Shown here: positions 17,005 to 26,670 of the stretch, piece by piece
Layout: each line of letters begins with the position of its first letter
How positions within the stretch are numbered: the stretch's first letter is position 1
Virus record (IMG/VR): IMGVR_UViG_3300009786_000012
Location: 1-64,000 of that record
Length of the DNA: 64,000 nt
Direction: 5' to 3' (one strand)
From: a virus
The notes under the pieces: model-generated
What the model saw: only the letters and a program-made list of their open reading frames with translations
The model's database searches: none
Told to the model about the DNA's origin: nothing
Program-made: the position numbers and the translations under genes

Positions 17005-19764
17005 GTGAAATTAGATTTCTTTAACGTAGATGAATTCTGCGAGGGTATACCCCAAGTATCAAGTTCTAAAATTTATTCAAAGCACGGATTTCACCCAGAA
17101 GGTCTTTTCAGTGAAAAGATATTCGGACCAGTCAAAACTACATGGTGTGGTTGTAAAACGTATTGGGGAAGATCTAGAATTGGAGATAAATGTGGAACAT
17201 GTGATGTAGACATTACATATTCTAATGAGAGACGAAAAAGATTTGCAAAAATAGTGTTACCCTTTCCAATACTAAACCCTATTATGTATCAATTAATTAT
17301 TAGGGCAGGAAAGACAAAAATGAGGGACATGATAGAGAATCTGTTCTTTAATGAAAAGATTTATGCATATTATTTTGATGAAGAGTTGGCTAGTTATGTA
17401 TTAGTTGAACGAATATTCAAAGAGAGGGAATCAGATGAAGAGGAACTTCCAACATTACCAGATGATAAACCTGTGTTTATTGGTGTTGATGGAGTTTACG
17501 ATCTCGTAAAGTTTGAGTGTGATAGAAAGAAAGATAAAGATGCGATGTGGAAAATAGTTGAGACTCACTTGTCTAAATTTTACATGTCTAATATAATTAT
17601 CTTACCACCTGAGTTTAGACCAGTGTCTAAGACAAAGGATGCTCAAATGCGAGATGAGATGAATAGATATTTAACAACTATCTTGAATTTCTCGATTTTA
17701 ATGAAGGACGACCATTTAGAAACTGCTGCGGTTGCAGGAATACGGGAAGCCACATTTAGAAATCTTCAACGACATGTAACGTCTCTTTATGATTTTATAT
17801 TCAAGAAGTTGAGTAAGAAAACAGGATTGATCAGAGGATCGATTTTGGGCAAGAGAGTTGATTTTTCAGGGAGAGCAGTTATTGCACCTGAACCTAGTTT
17901 GAGATTAAATCAATGCTCTATACCTTATGTGCTTGCACTTGAATTGTATAAATTGGAACTAGCAAACAAATTACTAGAGAAGAGAACATTCAAACGATAT
18001 GATTCAGCAATAGATCATATTGATTCATGTATAAAAATTAAAGATCTCTCATTATTAGATGTTGTAAAGAACTGTTGTGAGGGTACATCCGTTATTCTTA
18101 ATAGACAACCAACGTTACATAGAATGGGAATATTGTCATTTGATGTATTAATCAATACTGACAATGTAATTAAAATACATCCGATGGTATGCGAGCCATA
18201 TAATGCAGATTTTGATGGAGATCAAATGGCAATATATAGACCGTTGACAGAAGAAACCACGGCAGAATGCAAAGAGAAGTTATCTATAAAGAACAATCTG
18301 ATCTGTCCAACTACTGGAAGTCTTATTCTTGGTGTTAATCAGGATATAATTTTAGGATTATATCTCTTAACCAAAGAAGACGAATCTAAAAAGGTGATAG
18401 CAGATGGCATTGATACATACGAAGGAAGAGTTGAATTCAATAGCATATTGCCAGATTATCCATTCATCAATGAAGTAATTGATAAAAAACTGTTGAGAGT
18501 TTTGTTGGATGATTTGGCTAGAACTAGAAACTCTGATCAAGTGTGTGATATTTTAGACGATATAAAGGTGTTAGGATTTAAGTCTACATCTCGATTTGGT
18601 TGTACTATGTCATTAAAGAATATGTTATTAAAAGGCGCTGATACAATAGTGTCCGATATAATGGATGATCCTGAATTAGAGTGGGGTGATAAATTCTCTA
18701 AGATTCAATCAACAGAAATACAAGAGAAGGTACGAGAAGCATTCCCTTATTCCCTATTCATCGATTCGGGTTCAAGAGGATCATGGGATCAAGCGAACCA
18801 GATTGTGCTGTGTAGAGGATTTGTTTCTAACTTTGCAGGGAAGATCATTGAAACACCAATTAAGAGTAATCTAATTGGTGGATTGACTAGAGATGATTTT
18901 TTCATCTCTTGCTATGGTTCAAGAAAAGGATTATTAGATACAGCACTTAACACTGGAGATTCTGGATACTTAACTAGAAAATTGGTGTATTGTTCTGTTA
19001 ATCTTGAATTGGGTAAAAACGAAGATTGTGGTACAGTAGATACTCTTGCAATTAATATTCCCGAGAAGGAAAATGGAGGATTGAAATTAGCAAAGTCTCT
19101 AATAGGACGGTATAGTGTAACAGATGATGGATTAGTTGAAATTACATATGGTAACTATCATTCATTTCTGGGACAATTAGTACATGTTCGATCTCCGTTG
19201 TTTTGTGAAGACCATGGCGTGTGTCAAACATGTTATGGGTCAAGTCATAAGTATTTACATTCTAAATACATTGGCATTATTGCAGCACAAGCAATGGGAG
19301 AAGTATCAACCCAGTTAGTGTTAAGAACGTTTCATACATCAGGTGCAGCAAAGAAATCAACTGGAGACGCTTCTCAACAACAAGATATTGTAAATGATTT
19401 GAGTCGTGTAAAGAAAGTATTTCATGCAAGTGAAAAGAATTCTTATTACGATTCTCTTATGAAGCTATTCGGTGTATACTCGGCTTATAAATTAGTCCTA
19501 TTGGTTCATTATGAGTGCATAGTCTCTCAAATGATGCGTAATGGGAAAATGAGATGGAGAGTTAATCCGGAAAGAGATATAACAGATTATGAAATGGTTA
19601 GTATTGAGTCGATCCCATCTAGGGAATCATGGCTTCTTGCACTTGCATTCAGCAAACCAAAATCATATTTGATAGATGGAATAATTTCTGGAGATGGGGA
19701 ATCATCAGGAATTCTCGAAAAAATTATGACAAATGATAAACCGGTGGCGGAAATAGAATGTTAA
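17005..19764 (+). CDS. rpoC: DNA-directed RNA polymerase beta'-like subunit
   Basis: A 919-residue, unsplit beta' homolog. The N-terminal zinc site has C48, C50, C63 and C66. The catalytic NADFDGDQ (400-407) holds the three magnesium-binding aspartates. A second zinc site is formed by EDCGTVD and CEDHGVCQTCYG. The bridge-helix/trigger-loop region is intact (QAMGEVSTQL then RTFHTSGAA, about 760-783). It is about 490 residues shorter than E. coli beta' and lacks much of the jaw and C-terminus. Start is GTG 17005. The beta gene follows with a 7-nt overlap, in reverse order to bacterial rpoB-rpoC. No alpha, omega or sigma gene is recognised nearby. Confidence 0.95.
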   Translation: MKLDFFNVDEFCEGIPQVSSSKIYSKHGFHPEGLFSEKIFGPVKTTWCGCKTYWGRSRIGDKCGTCDVDITYSNERRKRFAKIVLPFPILNPIMYQLIIRAGKTKMRDMIENLFFNEKIYAYYFDEELASYVLVERIFKERESDEEELPTLPDDKPVFIGVDGVYDLVKFECDRKKDKDAMWKIVETHLSKFYMSNIIILPPEFRPVSKTKDAQMRDEMNRYLTTILNFSILMKDDHLETAAVAGIREATFRNLQRHVTSLYDFIFKKLSKKTGLIRGSILGKRVDFSGRAVIAPEPSLRLNQCSIPYVLALELYKLELANKLLEKRTFKRYDSAIDHIDSCIKIKDLSLLDVVKNCCEGTSVILNRQPTLHRMGILSFDVLINTDNVIKIHPMVCEPYNADFDGDQMAIYRPLTEETTAECKEKLSIKNNLICPTTGSLILGVNQDIILGLYLLTKEDESKKVIADGIDTYEGRVEFNSILPDYPFINEVIDKKLLRVLLDDLARTRNSDQVCDILDDIKVLGFKSTSRFGCTMSLKNMLLKGADTIVSDIMDDPELEWGDKFSKIQSTEIQEKVREAFPYSLFIDSGSRGSWDQANQIVLCRGFVSNFAGKIIETPIKSNLIGGLTRDDFFISCYGSRKGLLDTALNTGDSGYLTRKLVYCSVNLELGKNEDCGTVDTLAINIPEKENGGLKLAKSLIGRYSVTDDGLVEITYGNYHSFLGQLVHVRSPLFCEDHGVCQTCYGSSHKYLHSKYIGIIAAQAMGEVSTQLVLRTFHTSGAAKKSTGDASQQQDIVNDLSRVKKVFHASEKNSYYDSLMKLFGVYSAYKLVLLVHYECIVSQMMRNGKMRWRVNPERDITDYEMVSIESIPSRESWLLALAFSKPKSYLIDGIISGDGESSGILEKIMTNDKPVAEIEC

Positions 19765-22700
19765 ATCTATGTGTACCTGATTATATATTAAGTAAACATA
19801 ATATATTTGATCTTAGACAGAAAGACTGGGAAAACAGTCTTGTTTCTAATATAACTAAGATGCTGCAATGTGGCGAACAGTATGGTATTCGAGTTAGTTC
19901 TATTTCTGTTGAACGACCAGAAAAAGTTGACCGCTCTGAATTAAAACAAACAATATCTCGAATATTGAAAATTTCGATGGTTCATGGTGATAATAAGACG
20001 TTAGATTTAGAATATGAAATTCCTTGGCTTGTAGATAATCATTTCTTTATTGGTGGAAACAAAAAAGTTTCGATCTTTCAATTGTTTGATAGACCTTTGA
20101 TTCGAAGAAATGATATAATTAAACTCAGGACCAATATTCATAATTTTACTTTAACTAAGAAACAACGTCTTAGACGACCTTACTTTTACTATGTTACTCT
20201 GTTTGGTAAGGAAGTTCCGTTTTGTTATCTTGTCTATGCTTATTTGGGAGAAGATAAGATTAAGGATAGATTTGGTATAACAAAGGAAGATTCGTTATCT
20301 ACCAATGTTACTATTGATTACGATTTGGCACAAGATATTAAAGATTTGATTGACTCTCCTTCAAGCAAGAAGAGATTGTTATCTCAGTACTTTAATAGAA
20401 AAGAGGACGTTGATATTGTTAATAACGTTCTTCTAATATCTGAGGTAGATATTTTCACTAAGGAATTCCTCACCACACCAAATGTATTAGAGGAATTGAT
20501 TAGCTCATTAGGAGATTGGGATAATGACGATTTAGACTATTCAAATAAACGAATTAGATTTTCTGAACAATTAGTTTACTCTCATCTGGCTAGAGACTTC
20601 TACCAGATGATTGTTTCATTGAGACAATCTAAGAAGAATAGATTTCGGAATAATTCTAAAGTTATACTAAACAATATAAATCAGTCTGCAATTGTACAGT
20701 TTGACTTTTCAATCAACCCATTATCAGAGTTAGCAATGTTAACTAGGTTATCATTGTCTGGGCCAGGTGGATTTGAAAAGGGAAATGTTCCTCCATACCT
20801 AAGAGATATACATCCTTCAATGAAGAGTCATGTATGTCCTGCGGATACAGGGGATAGAGAAAATTGTGGAACAGTTCAATATTTGACACCAACAATACAG
20901 CTTGGAAATGATTTGACGTTTAATAAAGGGGAAGGTGATTGCAGAAATTCAATTGCCATATCACATGTTCCGTTTTTAGAACATGATGATCCAACTAGAT
21001 TACAAATGTCTAGTTCCCAACAACGTCATGCTATTATGTTAGAAAACTTCGATGTACCACTAGTACAATCTGGAGTGGAGGGAATGTATACCAAGTATAC
21101 CTCATTCTGCTTTGTCGCTTCTAGAGATGGTACTGTGGTATTCAAGGATGATAGTGTCATAGTTGTTCAATTTGATAACAAGAAATGTCAAGCGTTTAAT
21201 ATTGGTTACAAAAAGTTATTCTTGTCTATATATGATTTTTATCATGTTTATTTTGATATAGGTCATACATTCAAGAAGGATCAAATGATTGCAGAAAGTA
21301 ATTATTTGAAACAAGGTAGACTTACTGTTGGTAAAAACTTATTGACTGCTGTTACTATATGGCATGGTTATAACTTTGAAGATGCTATAGTAATATCTGA
21401 TAGATTGGTTAAAGACAATGAATTGACATCAGTTCATTATTTAGACTTGACATTTGAAGTTCCCCCAAATAAGCTTTTACTGAATCTTGGAGATGATGAA
21501 ACTGCATATAAGGGAATTCCTAATATTGGAGATGTTTTGACTAAAGGTGACATATATGCCAAGATAAAGACATTGACTGGTATTAATGATAGTCTGGATA
21601 TGATATTTGATGAACCGTTTGAAAAGGTGGTAACTGAAGATTGTGTTATCACTGATGTAAAACTTTTTGCTAACAAGTGGAATAAAGAGTTTCCACAATA
21701 TGATACATTCGTGACATCATTGATAGCACAAAAGAATAAAGATCGGACTAGTATGATTGATAACCTATCTACGTATCTTAGTCAAGATCAGTTAGGTCAC
21801 TTCTTGGAATCAATTGCAATTGATAACACTGAGAAGAAGAGAGGGACGTATAAAGTAAAAGGTGGATCTATTGATGGGATTAGATTCGAAATAACAGCAA
21901 TGTATAAACGACCAATTGAAGTTGGTGATAAAATTGGGAACAGGCATGGAAACAAGGGAATCATTTCAAAGATAGTTCCAGAACATGAAATGCCTAGATT
22001 AGAAAATGGTCAAAGTGCAGATGTTGTACTGAACCCATTAGGTGTGATTTCAAGAATGAATATTGGGCAGCTCTTTGAGTTGCATATGGCAATGTCCGTT
22101 CAAGATATGAGAAACATTATTGTTAAGAAGTTCGAAGATAAAGAAGAAGAAGAAGAAATTAAAGAATTCATTTTAAACTATATAAAGATTATTGATAGTA
22201 CTAAAAATAAAGAGTATACTCATCAAATGAAACTCTTTTTAGAAGCAGTATCAGTAGAGTATATTGTCAATCATATTGATTCGTTCTATGTTATTCAGCC
22301 TCCGTATGAATCAACCCCAGTTGATAAATTATCAGAGGCAATGGATTATACTGGAACCAGAATGGAGTATCCGTGTTATGATCCTTATGGGGATGATGAA
22401 CACAATAAGGATCCATCTTATTTTGAACAGAATATAATCAATGAGATTGCAGTAGGTTATCAATATTTTATAAAGATGAATCATATATCAAAGGATAAAA
22501 TAGCCCATAGAGGAGTTGGACCATATTCATCTAAAACATGTCAACCGCTTGATGGCAAGAATAGAAAGGGTGGACAAAGATTAGGAGAAATGGAAGTTTG
22601 GGCAGTAGCAGGACATGGAGCCGAATCTAATTTGTGGGAGTTTCTTACCACTAAATCGGATTCAATCAAAAAGAGAAATGCTACTATCTCAAAAATGATC

Positions 22701-22817
22701 CAAAATGATGATATGAAATTGGATGAAAATGATGATGACGTAAGTCAGTCAATCAGATTATTTCAATCAGAATTAAAGACTATGGGATTAGACTACGAAA
22801 TAAAAGAGGAATTATAA
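19758..22817 (+). CDS. rpoB: DNA-directed RNA polymerase beta-like subunit
   Basis: A 1019-residue beta homolog. Recognisable segments are GTVQYLTP (equivalent of the rifampicin-pocket PEGPNIGLI region but divergent), HGYNFEDAIVIS, GDKIGNRHGNKGIISKI with the active-site lysines, LGVISRMNIGQLFELH, and GGQRLGEMEVWA near the C-terminus that contacts beta'. It is about 320 residues shorter than E. coli beta. The rifampicin region differs strongly from bacteria, so resistance to that drug is likely, as reported for other phage multisubunit polymerases. It should pair with the preceding beta' and form the catalytic core for phage transcription. Confidence 0.95.
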   Translation: MLNLCVPDYILSKHNIFDLRQKDWENSLVSNITKMLQCGEQYGIRVSSISVERPEKVDRSELKQTISRILKISMVHGDNKTLDLEYEIPWLVDNHFFIGGNKKVSIFQLFDRPLIRRNDIIKLRTNIHNFTLTKKQRLRRPYFYYVTLFGKEVPFCYLVYAYLGEDKIKDRFGITKEDSLSTNVTIDYDLAQDIKDLIDSPSSKKRLLSQYFNRKEDVDIVNNVLLISEVDIFTKEFLTTPNVLEELISSLGDWDNDDLDYSNKRIRFSEQLVYSHLARDFYQMIVSLRQSKKNRFRNNSKVILNNINQSAIVQFDFSINPLSELAMLTRLSLSGPGGFEKGNVPPYLRDIHPSMKSHVCPADTGDRENCGTVQYLTPTIQLGNDLTFNKGEGDCRNSIAISHVPFLEHDDPTRLQMSSSQQRHAIMLENFDVPLVQSGVEGMYTKYTSFCFVASRDGTVVFKDDSVIVVQFDNKKCQAFNIGYKKLFLSIYDFYHVYFDIGHTFKKDQMIAESNYLKQGRLTVGKNLLTAVTIWHGYNFEDAIVISDRLVKDNELTSVHYLDLTFEVPPNKLLLNLGDDETAYKGIPNIGDVLTKGDIYAKIKTLTGINDSLDMIFDEPFEKVVTEDCVITDVKLFANKWNKEFPQYDTFVTSLIAQKNKDRTSMIDNLSTYLSQDQLGHFLESIAIDNTEKKRGTYKVKGGSIDGIRFEITAMYKRPIEVGDKIGNRHGNKGIISKIVPEHEMPRLENGQSADVVLNPLGVISRMNIGQLFELHMAMSVQDMRNIIVKKFEDKEEEEEIKEFILNYIKIIDSTKNKEYTHQMKLFLEAVSVEYIVNHIDSFYVIQPPYESTPVDKLSEAMDYTGTRMEYPCYDPYGDDEHNKDPSYFEQNIINEIAVGYQYFIKMNHISKDKIAHRGVGPYSSKTCQPLDGKNRKGGQRLGEMEVWAVAGHGAESNLWEFLTTKSDSIKKRNATISKMIQNDDMKLDENDDDVSQSIRLFQSELKTMGLDYEIKEEL

Positions 22818-23413
22818 TGATAACTAAAGAAGAAGTAGAAGCAAAGTTTCCAGGAGCAATGGATAATGTTAAATCAATTCTTGCATCTATTGGAGATAAT
22901 CCAACAAGAGAAGGATTGATTGATACCCCATTCAGGGTTGTAAAATCATGGATAGAATTGTATGCTGGATACAATCATGATATTTCTACAGTGTTATCTA
23001 CATTCTTCCAAGAAGGTTTAGGTGAGGGAGAACTCGCTGACGAGATAGTAATGTGTAAAAATATTGATTTTACTTCAATATGTGAGCATCATATGCTACC
23101 GTTTAGTGGGGTATGTCATATAGGTTATCTTCCAAACGGAAAAGTATTAGGATTATCTAAGATGGCAAGACTTGTTGATATATTTGCCAGTAGATTACAA
23201 ATTCAGGAAAAAATGACTGTTGACATTGCCGAGACCATGGACATGTATTTAAAGCCAGATGGTGTCGGAGTAATAATGGAAGCACAGCATTTCTGTATGA
23301 TATGTAGAGGTGTCAAGAAGCAAAATGCTTCAATGATAACCTCAGCTATGAAAGGAAAATTTAAAAATCAACCTCAGACTAGAACTGAGTTTTTGTCCTT
23401 AATCAAGGACTAG
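22817..23413 (+). CDS. folE: GTP cyclohydrolase I FolE
   Basis: FolE converts GTP to 7,8-dihydroneopterin triphosphate, the entry step to 7-deazaguanines (and folate). The 198-residue protein has the zinc ligands C89 and H92 in SICEHHM and C160 in QHFCMICRG, and the conserved GDNPTREGLIDTP N-terminal segment. Length is normal for the family. Its ATG overlaps the polymerase beta stop by one base. Together with queD and queC in this window it points to 7-deazaguanine synthesis; a folate role is less likely since no other folate gene is present. Confidence 0.95.
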   Translation: MITKEEVEAKFPGAMDNVKSILASIGDNPTREGLIDTPFRVVKSWIELYAGYNHDISTVLSTFFQEGLGEGELADEIVMCKNIDFTSICEHHMLPFSGVCHIGYLPNGKVLGLSKMARLVDIFASRLQIQEKMTVDIAETMDMYLKPDGVGVIMEAQHFCMICRGVKKQNASMITSAMKGKFKNQPQTRTEFLSLIKD

Positions 23414-23426
23414 GAGCTATTATTTA

Positions 23427-24200
23427 ATGTCAAACGATACCAACACAAAACAGTACGATCTGGACGAGCTATTAGGTACAAACAATGAATCGTCAACCAT
23501 AGTGGCTGAGTCTCCAACCGAGGAAGCATTGGATACACCAGAAACAGTTGCAGAGGAAACTACAACTGAAATGGTAACTACCGAAGCAGAAACAGCAGAA
23601 GAAGTTGAAGCACAAGTAGAAGTAGAAGTAGACCCACCTGATACGGGTAGTGTGTATGCATTACTAGAGGAACATGGATCTAAGATATCTAATGCTAGCA
23701 AAGCTAACATGCAATTCCCTAATGTTAGACCTGGCAGATATGTCTTGTTTATTACAAATGATGGAGATGAAAAAACACTAAAAGGTGATATTTATCTTCA
23801 TGAGAATCTTGATCAATTGTATATTGAAAACTTCACACCTAGTAACATTACTGTCCACAAGTCTGGAATTATTGTTGAATCAAATACCAAAAGAGCGTAT
23901 ATTGGTAAGACGAATACTATTTCGTTTAATGTACTCGATGGTAGCCCCACTATCAAAACAGTTGTTAGAAAGGGACAGGATTCACCAATTGAAACAATCT
24001 CTGTAGATTCATCCGACATGGATATTGATGCAATCAAGTTACATATTAGCAAATCTTCTCCACGACTGAGTGGACTGGTAGCTGAAATGACTGAGAAGAG
24101 TGACATTAAGAATGAAACACTTGCATTCATGGCAATCACCACAGACATTAATCATCTGATTAAGCTGAATGAAGATGTCATGATGACGTGTAAGCTGTAA
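23427..24200 (+). CDS. unknown protein with acidic disordered N-terminus
   Basis: A 257-residue protein. Residues 1-75 are rich in Glu, Thr, Ala and Val and are probably disordered; the rest (from about 80) looks like a beta-rich folded domain starting YALLEEHGS and running to the end, with segments such as PGRYVLFITNDG. Codons are somewhat richer in C and G than in flanking genes. It is followed by a terminator-like hairpin. Acidic extensions of this sort occur in single-strand DNA-binding and DNA-mimic proteins, but here the acidic part is N-terminal, and no family could be assigned. Confidence 0.7.
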   Translation: MSNDTNTKQYDLDELLGTNNESSTIVAESPTEEALDTPETVAEETTTEMVTTEAETAEEVEAQVEVEVDPPDTGSVYALLEEHGSKISNASKANMQFPNVRPGRYVLFITNDGDEKTLKGDIYLHENLDQLYIENFTPSNITVHKSGIIVESNTKRAYIGKTNTISFNVLDGSPTIKTVVRKGQDSPIETISVDSSDMDIDAIKLHISKSSPRLSGLVAEMTEKSDIKNETLAFMAITTDINHLIKLNEDVMMTCKL

Positions 24201-24212
24201 CATATTTGTAGT

Positions 24213-24254
24213 GCAGTGTCCGTGAATTTAATAGATTTACGGGCATCTGCCTTT
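24213..24254 (+). terminator. terminator-like hairpin
   Basis: A long stem (GCAG...GTCCGTGAAT at 24213-24227 with ATTTACGGGCATCTGC at 24235-24250) has one bulged A and wobble or mismatch positions, and a 7-nt loop. It is followed by CTTTAATAATG, where the ATG is the next gene's start. The T-run is short, so it may be a partial terminator or attenuator. Confidence 0.6.
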
Positions 24255-24258
24255 AATA

Positions 24259-24969
24259 ATGATAAGCAAAAGATGTCCTCTCATAATAAAGAATGTATAT
24301 CTGTACGACTTTAAATCTGCATATATGCGTATTCTCGACAGTATAGATTGGGATGTCAGCGAATTAGAAAAGATGAATAAAAGGGATAGGAATATTCAAA
24401 TTGGTAAAATCCAAATTAATAATCCTGATCTTAGTTCATATTTAATATCTAATATAAATAGTCTAATTCAATTTTATGTATCCGAGAATAGTTTAACTGA
24501 TTCGGATATCATTGTTACCCAACGGGACGGGTTCATCTCAACTAAACTGCTAGAGAAAACAGAAGACTTTCTTGAATTAGATCTTAGAAGTTATATAGAT
24601 TTTATTGTATTAACTCCGGATCGTAAAAAATATATGACGTGTGGAACAGATGGGGTTACTGTAAAAGGAGTTAAAGGTAAATACCATAATCTTGATTTGG
24701 TGTATGAGAAGTTCAGAAAATTAAACTTCTACGACAGAAAAACATTATTTGCACAATTAAATAATATACAAAAATTAGTGTTAGATAATCCAAATCCTGA
24801 ATTTTATATGGTTGATGTTGATGGAAAGAATGCAATTCAGACAAAGAAACATGGAACTATATTAGTTGCAAATTCCAGTCTGGTCGATGTCAAAGCAGTT
24901 GACACTAATAAGTATTTTAATCATTTCTTCAGAGAATTCTTTGAATCTATATTCTTGGAGTTCATATAA
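24259..24969 (+). CDS. small protein resembling the palm of B-family DNA polymerases
   Basis: A 236-residue protein of unclear function with a pattern seen in B-family polymerase palms: YDFKSAY (16-22; D17, S20, Y22) resembles motif A, VTQRDGF (86-92; D90) resembles motif C, and KKY (123-125) followed by KGV (136-138) matches the segment after motif C. Motif B is not clear and there is no exonuclease domain. At about a quarter of normal polymerase length it could be a degenerate relic, an accessory factor or a separate gene family. The match is by eye and tentative. It starts directly after the hairpin at 24213-24250. Confidence 0.45.
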   Translation: MISKRCPLIIKNVYLYDFKSAYMRILDSIDWDVSELEKMNKRDRNIQIGKIQINNPDLSSYLISNINSLIQFYVSENSLTDSDIIVTQRDGFISTKLLEKTEDFLELDLRSYIDFIVLTPDRKKYMTCGTDGVTVKGVKGKYHNLDLVYEKFRKLNFYDRKTLFAQLNNIQKLVLDNPNPEFYMVDVDGKNAIQTKKHGTILVANSSLVDVKAVDTNKYFNHFFREFFESIFLEFI

Positions 24970-24976
24970 TTTATAC

Positions 24977-25996
24977 ATGGACGATTTATTAGGAAAAATT
25001 GATATTAATTTAGTGAAACAGAAATTTCCTGTTTCTATTGACAACGTAAAAAGGATTAGATCATTTAGACAAAGTGTTTCTAGAAAATTTAAAACTCGAT
25101 TTTATGAGTTAGAACCAGATTGGAGAACAAAAGAATTTAACTGGCTTAGTACCCATCAATATAAGAATTTTGATTTGTGGTTTGATAAAGAATTAATAGA
25201 TTATAAAAAACATAGTAAGTTATTATGTAGATATCTTAATGGTAAATTTGATGAATGGTGGGATCCTGATAAATATGATTGGGAGAATTACTCTTCTGAT
25301 TTAGCTTTTTCTTTATCATCTAAATTTGATGAATGGTGGGATCCTGATAAATATGATTGGAAGTATGGTAGTTCGGCATTAGCATCTGGATGTAGGAGCC
25401 ACTTTAATACGTGGTGGGATGAAAATAAGTTTAACTCGCAATCGTTTATGTCATTAGTAACTAGTTGTTCGGGGCAGTTTGATATCTGGTGGAAGCCCGA
25501 GAAACTAACAAAATGGCAATGGAATCGTATTAGTGAAATTATGCCAATGTCTTATCCTAGTAAGTTTACTACATGGTGGGACCCTGAGAAGTTTGTTTAT
25601 TCTACTGATGTAATGTATTACTTGTTTTCGTATTGTTTGGAATATTTTGATGATTGGTGGTTACCCGAGAGAATACCCACAAAATGGTGGAAGACTCAAT
25701 CTCACTGGTTAGCAGCAAATCATCCAGATCTATTTGATAAGTGGTGGGATAAGAAAAAGTTTAATTATGGACAGAACCATTGCTCATATCCTTGTGATCG
25801 TGGGAGTAATCGACCTGTCGGTCGTCATGGTCTCATGAAATACTGTTCTGGGTATTTTAATAAGTGGTGGGATCGTCAACGAATAAGGCCCAATAATGAA
25901 AATTTTCGACATTTGGAAAACTATTGTAACGAGCATTCCAATATGTGGGCATCCGATTTAATAATATTTAAAATAGCAACAGAGGGATCAGTGTGA
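24977..25996 (+). CDS. WWD-repeat protein
   Basis: A 339-residue protein made of about eight imperfect units with the core F(D/N)xWWDPxK, for example FDEWWDPDKYDW, FTTWWDPEKF and FDKWWDKKKF. Units are about 26-40 residues apart and each probably forms one or two short helices capped by the aromatic motif. I chose ATG 24977 since the longer frame from 24866 would overlap the preceding gene by more than 100 nt. The N-terminal 60 residues are repeat-like but degenerate. The final codons overlap the next gene's GTG start. Tandem tryptophan-rich repeats suggest binding of a polymer or protein surface, but I know no function for this repeat. Confidence 0.8.
   Translation: MDDLLGKIDINLVKQKFPVSIDNVKRIRSFRQSVSRKFKTRFYELEPDWRTKEFNWLSTHQYKNFDLWFDKELIDYKKHSKLLCRYLNGKFDEWWDPDKYDWENYSSDLAFSLSSKFDEWWDPDKYDWKYGSSALASGCRSHFNTWWDENKFNSQSFMSLVTSCSGQFDIWWKPEKLTKWQWNRISEIMPMSYPSKFTTWWDPEKFVYSTDVMYYLFSYCLEYFDDWWLPERIPTKWWKTQSHWLAANHPDLFDKWWDKKKFNYGQNHCSYPCDRGSNRPVGRHGLMKYCSGYFNKWWDRQRIRPNNENFRHLENYCNEHSNMWASDLIIFKIATEGSV
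25244..25360 (+). repeat. 39-bp exact direct repeat inside the WWD gene
   Basis: Bases 25244-25282 and 25322-25360 are identical over 39 bp, 78 bp apart. They encode KFDEWWDPDKYDW twice. Since other units have diverged, this pair reflects a recent in-frame duplication of one 26-residue unit. Confidence 0.9.
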
Positions 25997-26619
25997 GTTA
26001 TACATCATTATTATCATTAGGTACAGGAAAAATAGGAAACACTTTTCGGGACATAACATCTGATTTTGATTGTGTAGTATGCGTGGATAGGAGTTATGCA
26101 ACTGGAGTCAATTCAACGGTAAGAGAAGCTGAAGAATCATATACCAGAAACATGAATGATAATACCCCATGTAGAATATACGTTGGAACAGATTTATTTG
26201 AGTTTCTAGATACATACAAATATCAATTTGATAAACTAATAGCGGATAGAATTTTCGAACACCAGTTTTACGATAGTGGTGAAATTGGAAGATTATTAGA
26301 TGCATGTAATCAAATAACAAATGATGATGCGGAATTGGTAATTCTTGTTCCTGATGCATTAAAATTATCTGAGATTTTAATTGATTTTGAGAAAAGATAT
26401 GAAGAGATGACTTCAGAGAAAGTAGAATCAACCAAATTATTATTAAATACGGAATTCAATAACACAATGTCAGATCCACATGGGTCGCAATGGACTCCAA
26501 AATTAGCTCATAGTTATATTGCTTCAGAAGGCGGAACATGGAAAATAGATAAAATAGAACATGATGTAATTCATAAGGGTAGAAATATCTATATGAGAAT
26601 TTTTTGCTCCAAGCCTTAA
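25993..26619 (+). CDS. Rossmann-like (possible SAM methyltransferase) protein
   Basis: A 208-residue protein beginning at GTG 25993, overlapping the WWD gene stop. The start SLGTGKIGNTFRDI followed by an acidic VVCVDRSYA looks like the glycine loop and ribose-binding acid of class I methyltransferases. A later segment TMSDPHGSQWTPKLAHSYI and the end IYMRIFCSKP also resemble small phage methyltransferase-like proteins. The classical catalytic tetrad (DPPY or NPPF) is not found, so substrate is open. Assignment by eye only. Confidence 0.5.
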   Translation: MSYTSLLSLGTGKIGNTFRDITSDFDCVVCVDRSYATGVNSTVREAEESYTRNMNDNTPCRIYVGTDLFEFLDTYKYQFDKLIADRIFEHQFYDSGEIGRLLDACNQITNDDAELVILVPDALKLSEILIDFEKRYEEMTSEKVESTKLLLNTEFNNTMSDPHGSQWTPKLAHSYIASEGGTWKIDKIEHDVIHKGRNIYMRIFCSKP

Positions 26620-26670
26620 TCATTTGATATCATGTGAATCTTAACACTATCCCAACGGAGATTATTTCCA

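Noticed and set aside
24866-24976. N-terminal extension of the WWD-repeat protein
   Set aside because: It would overlap the preceding coding region by over 100 nt; ATG 24977 falls right after that gene's stop.
25244-25360. Repeats considered as CRISPR-like
   Set aside because: They are in-frame coding duplications with no spacer-like unique units.
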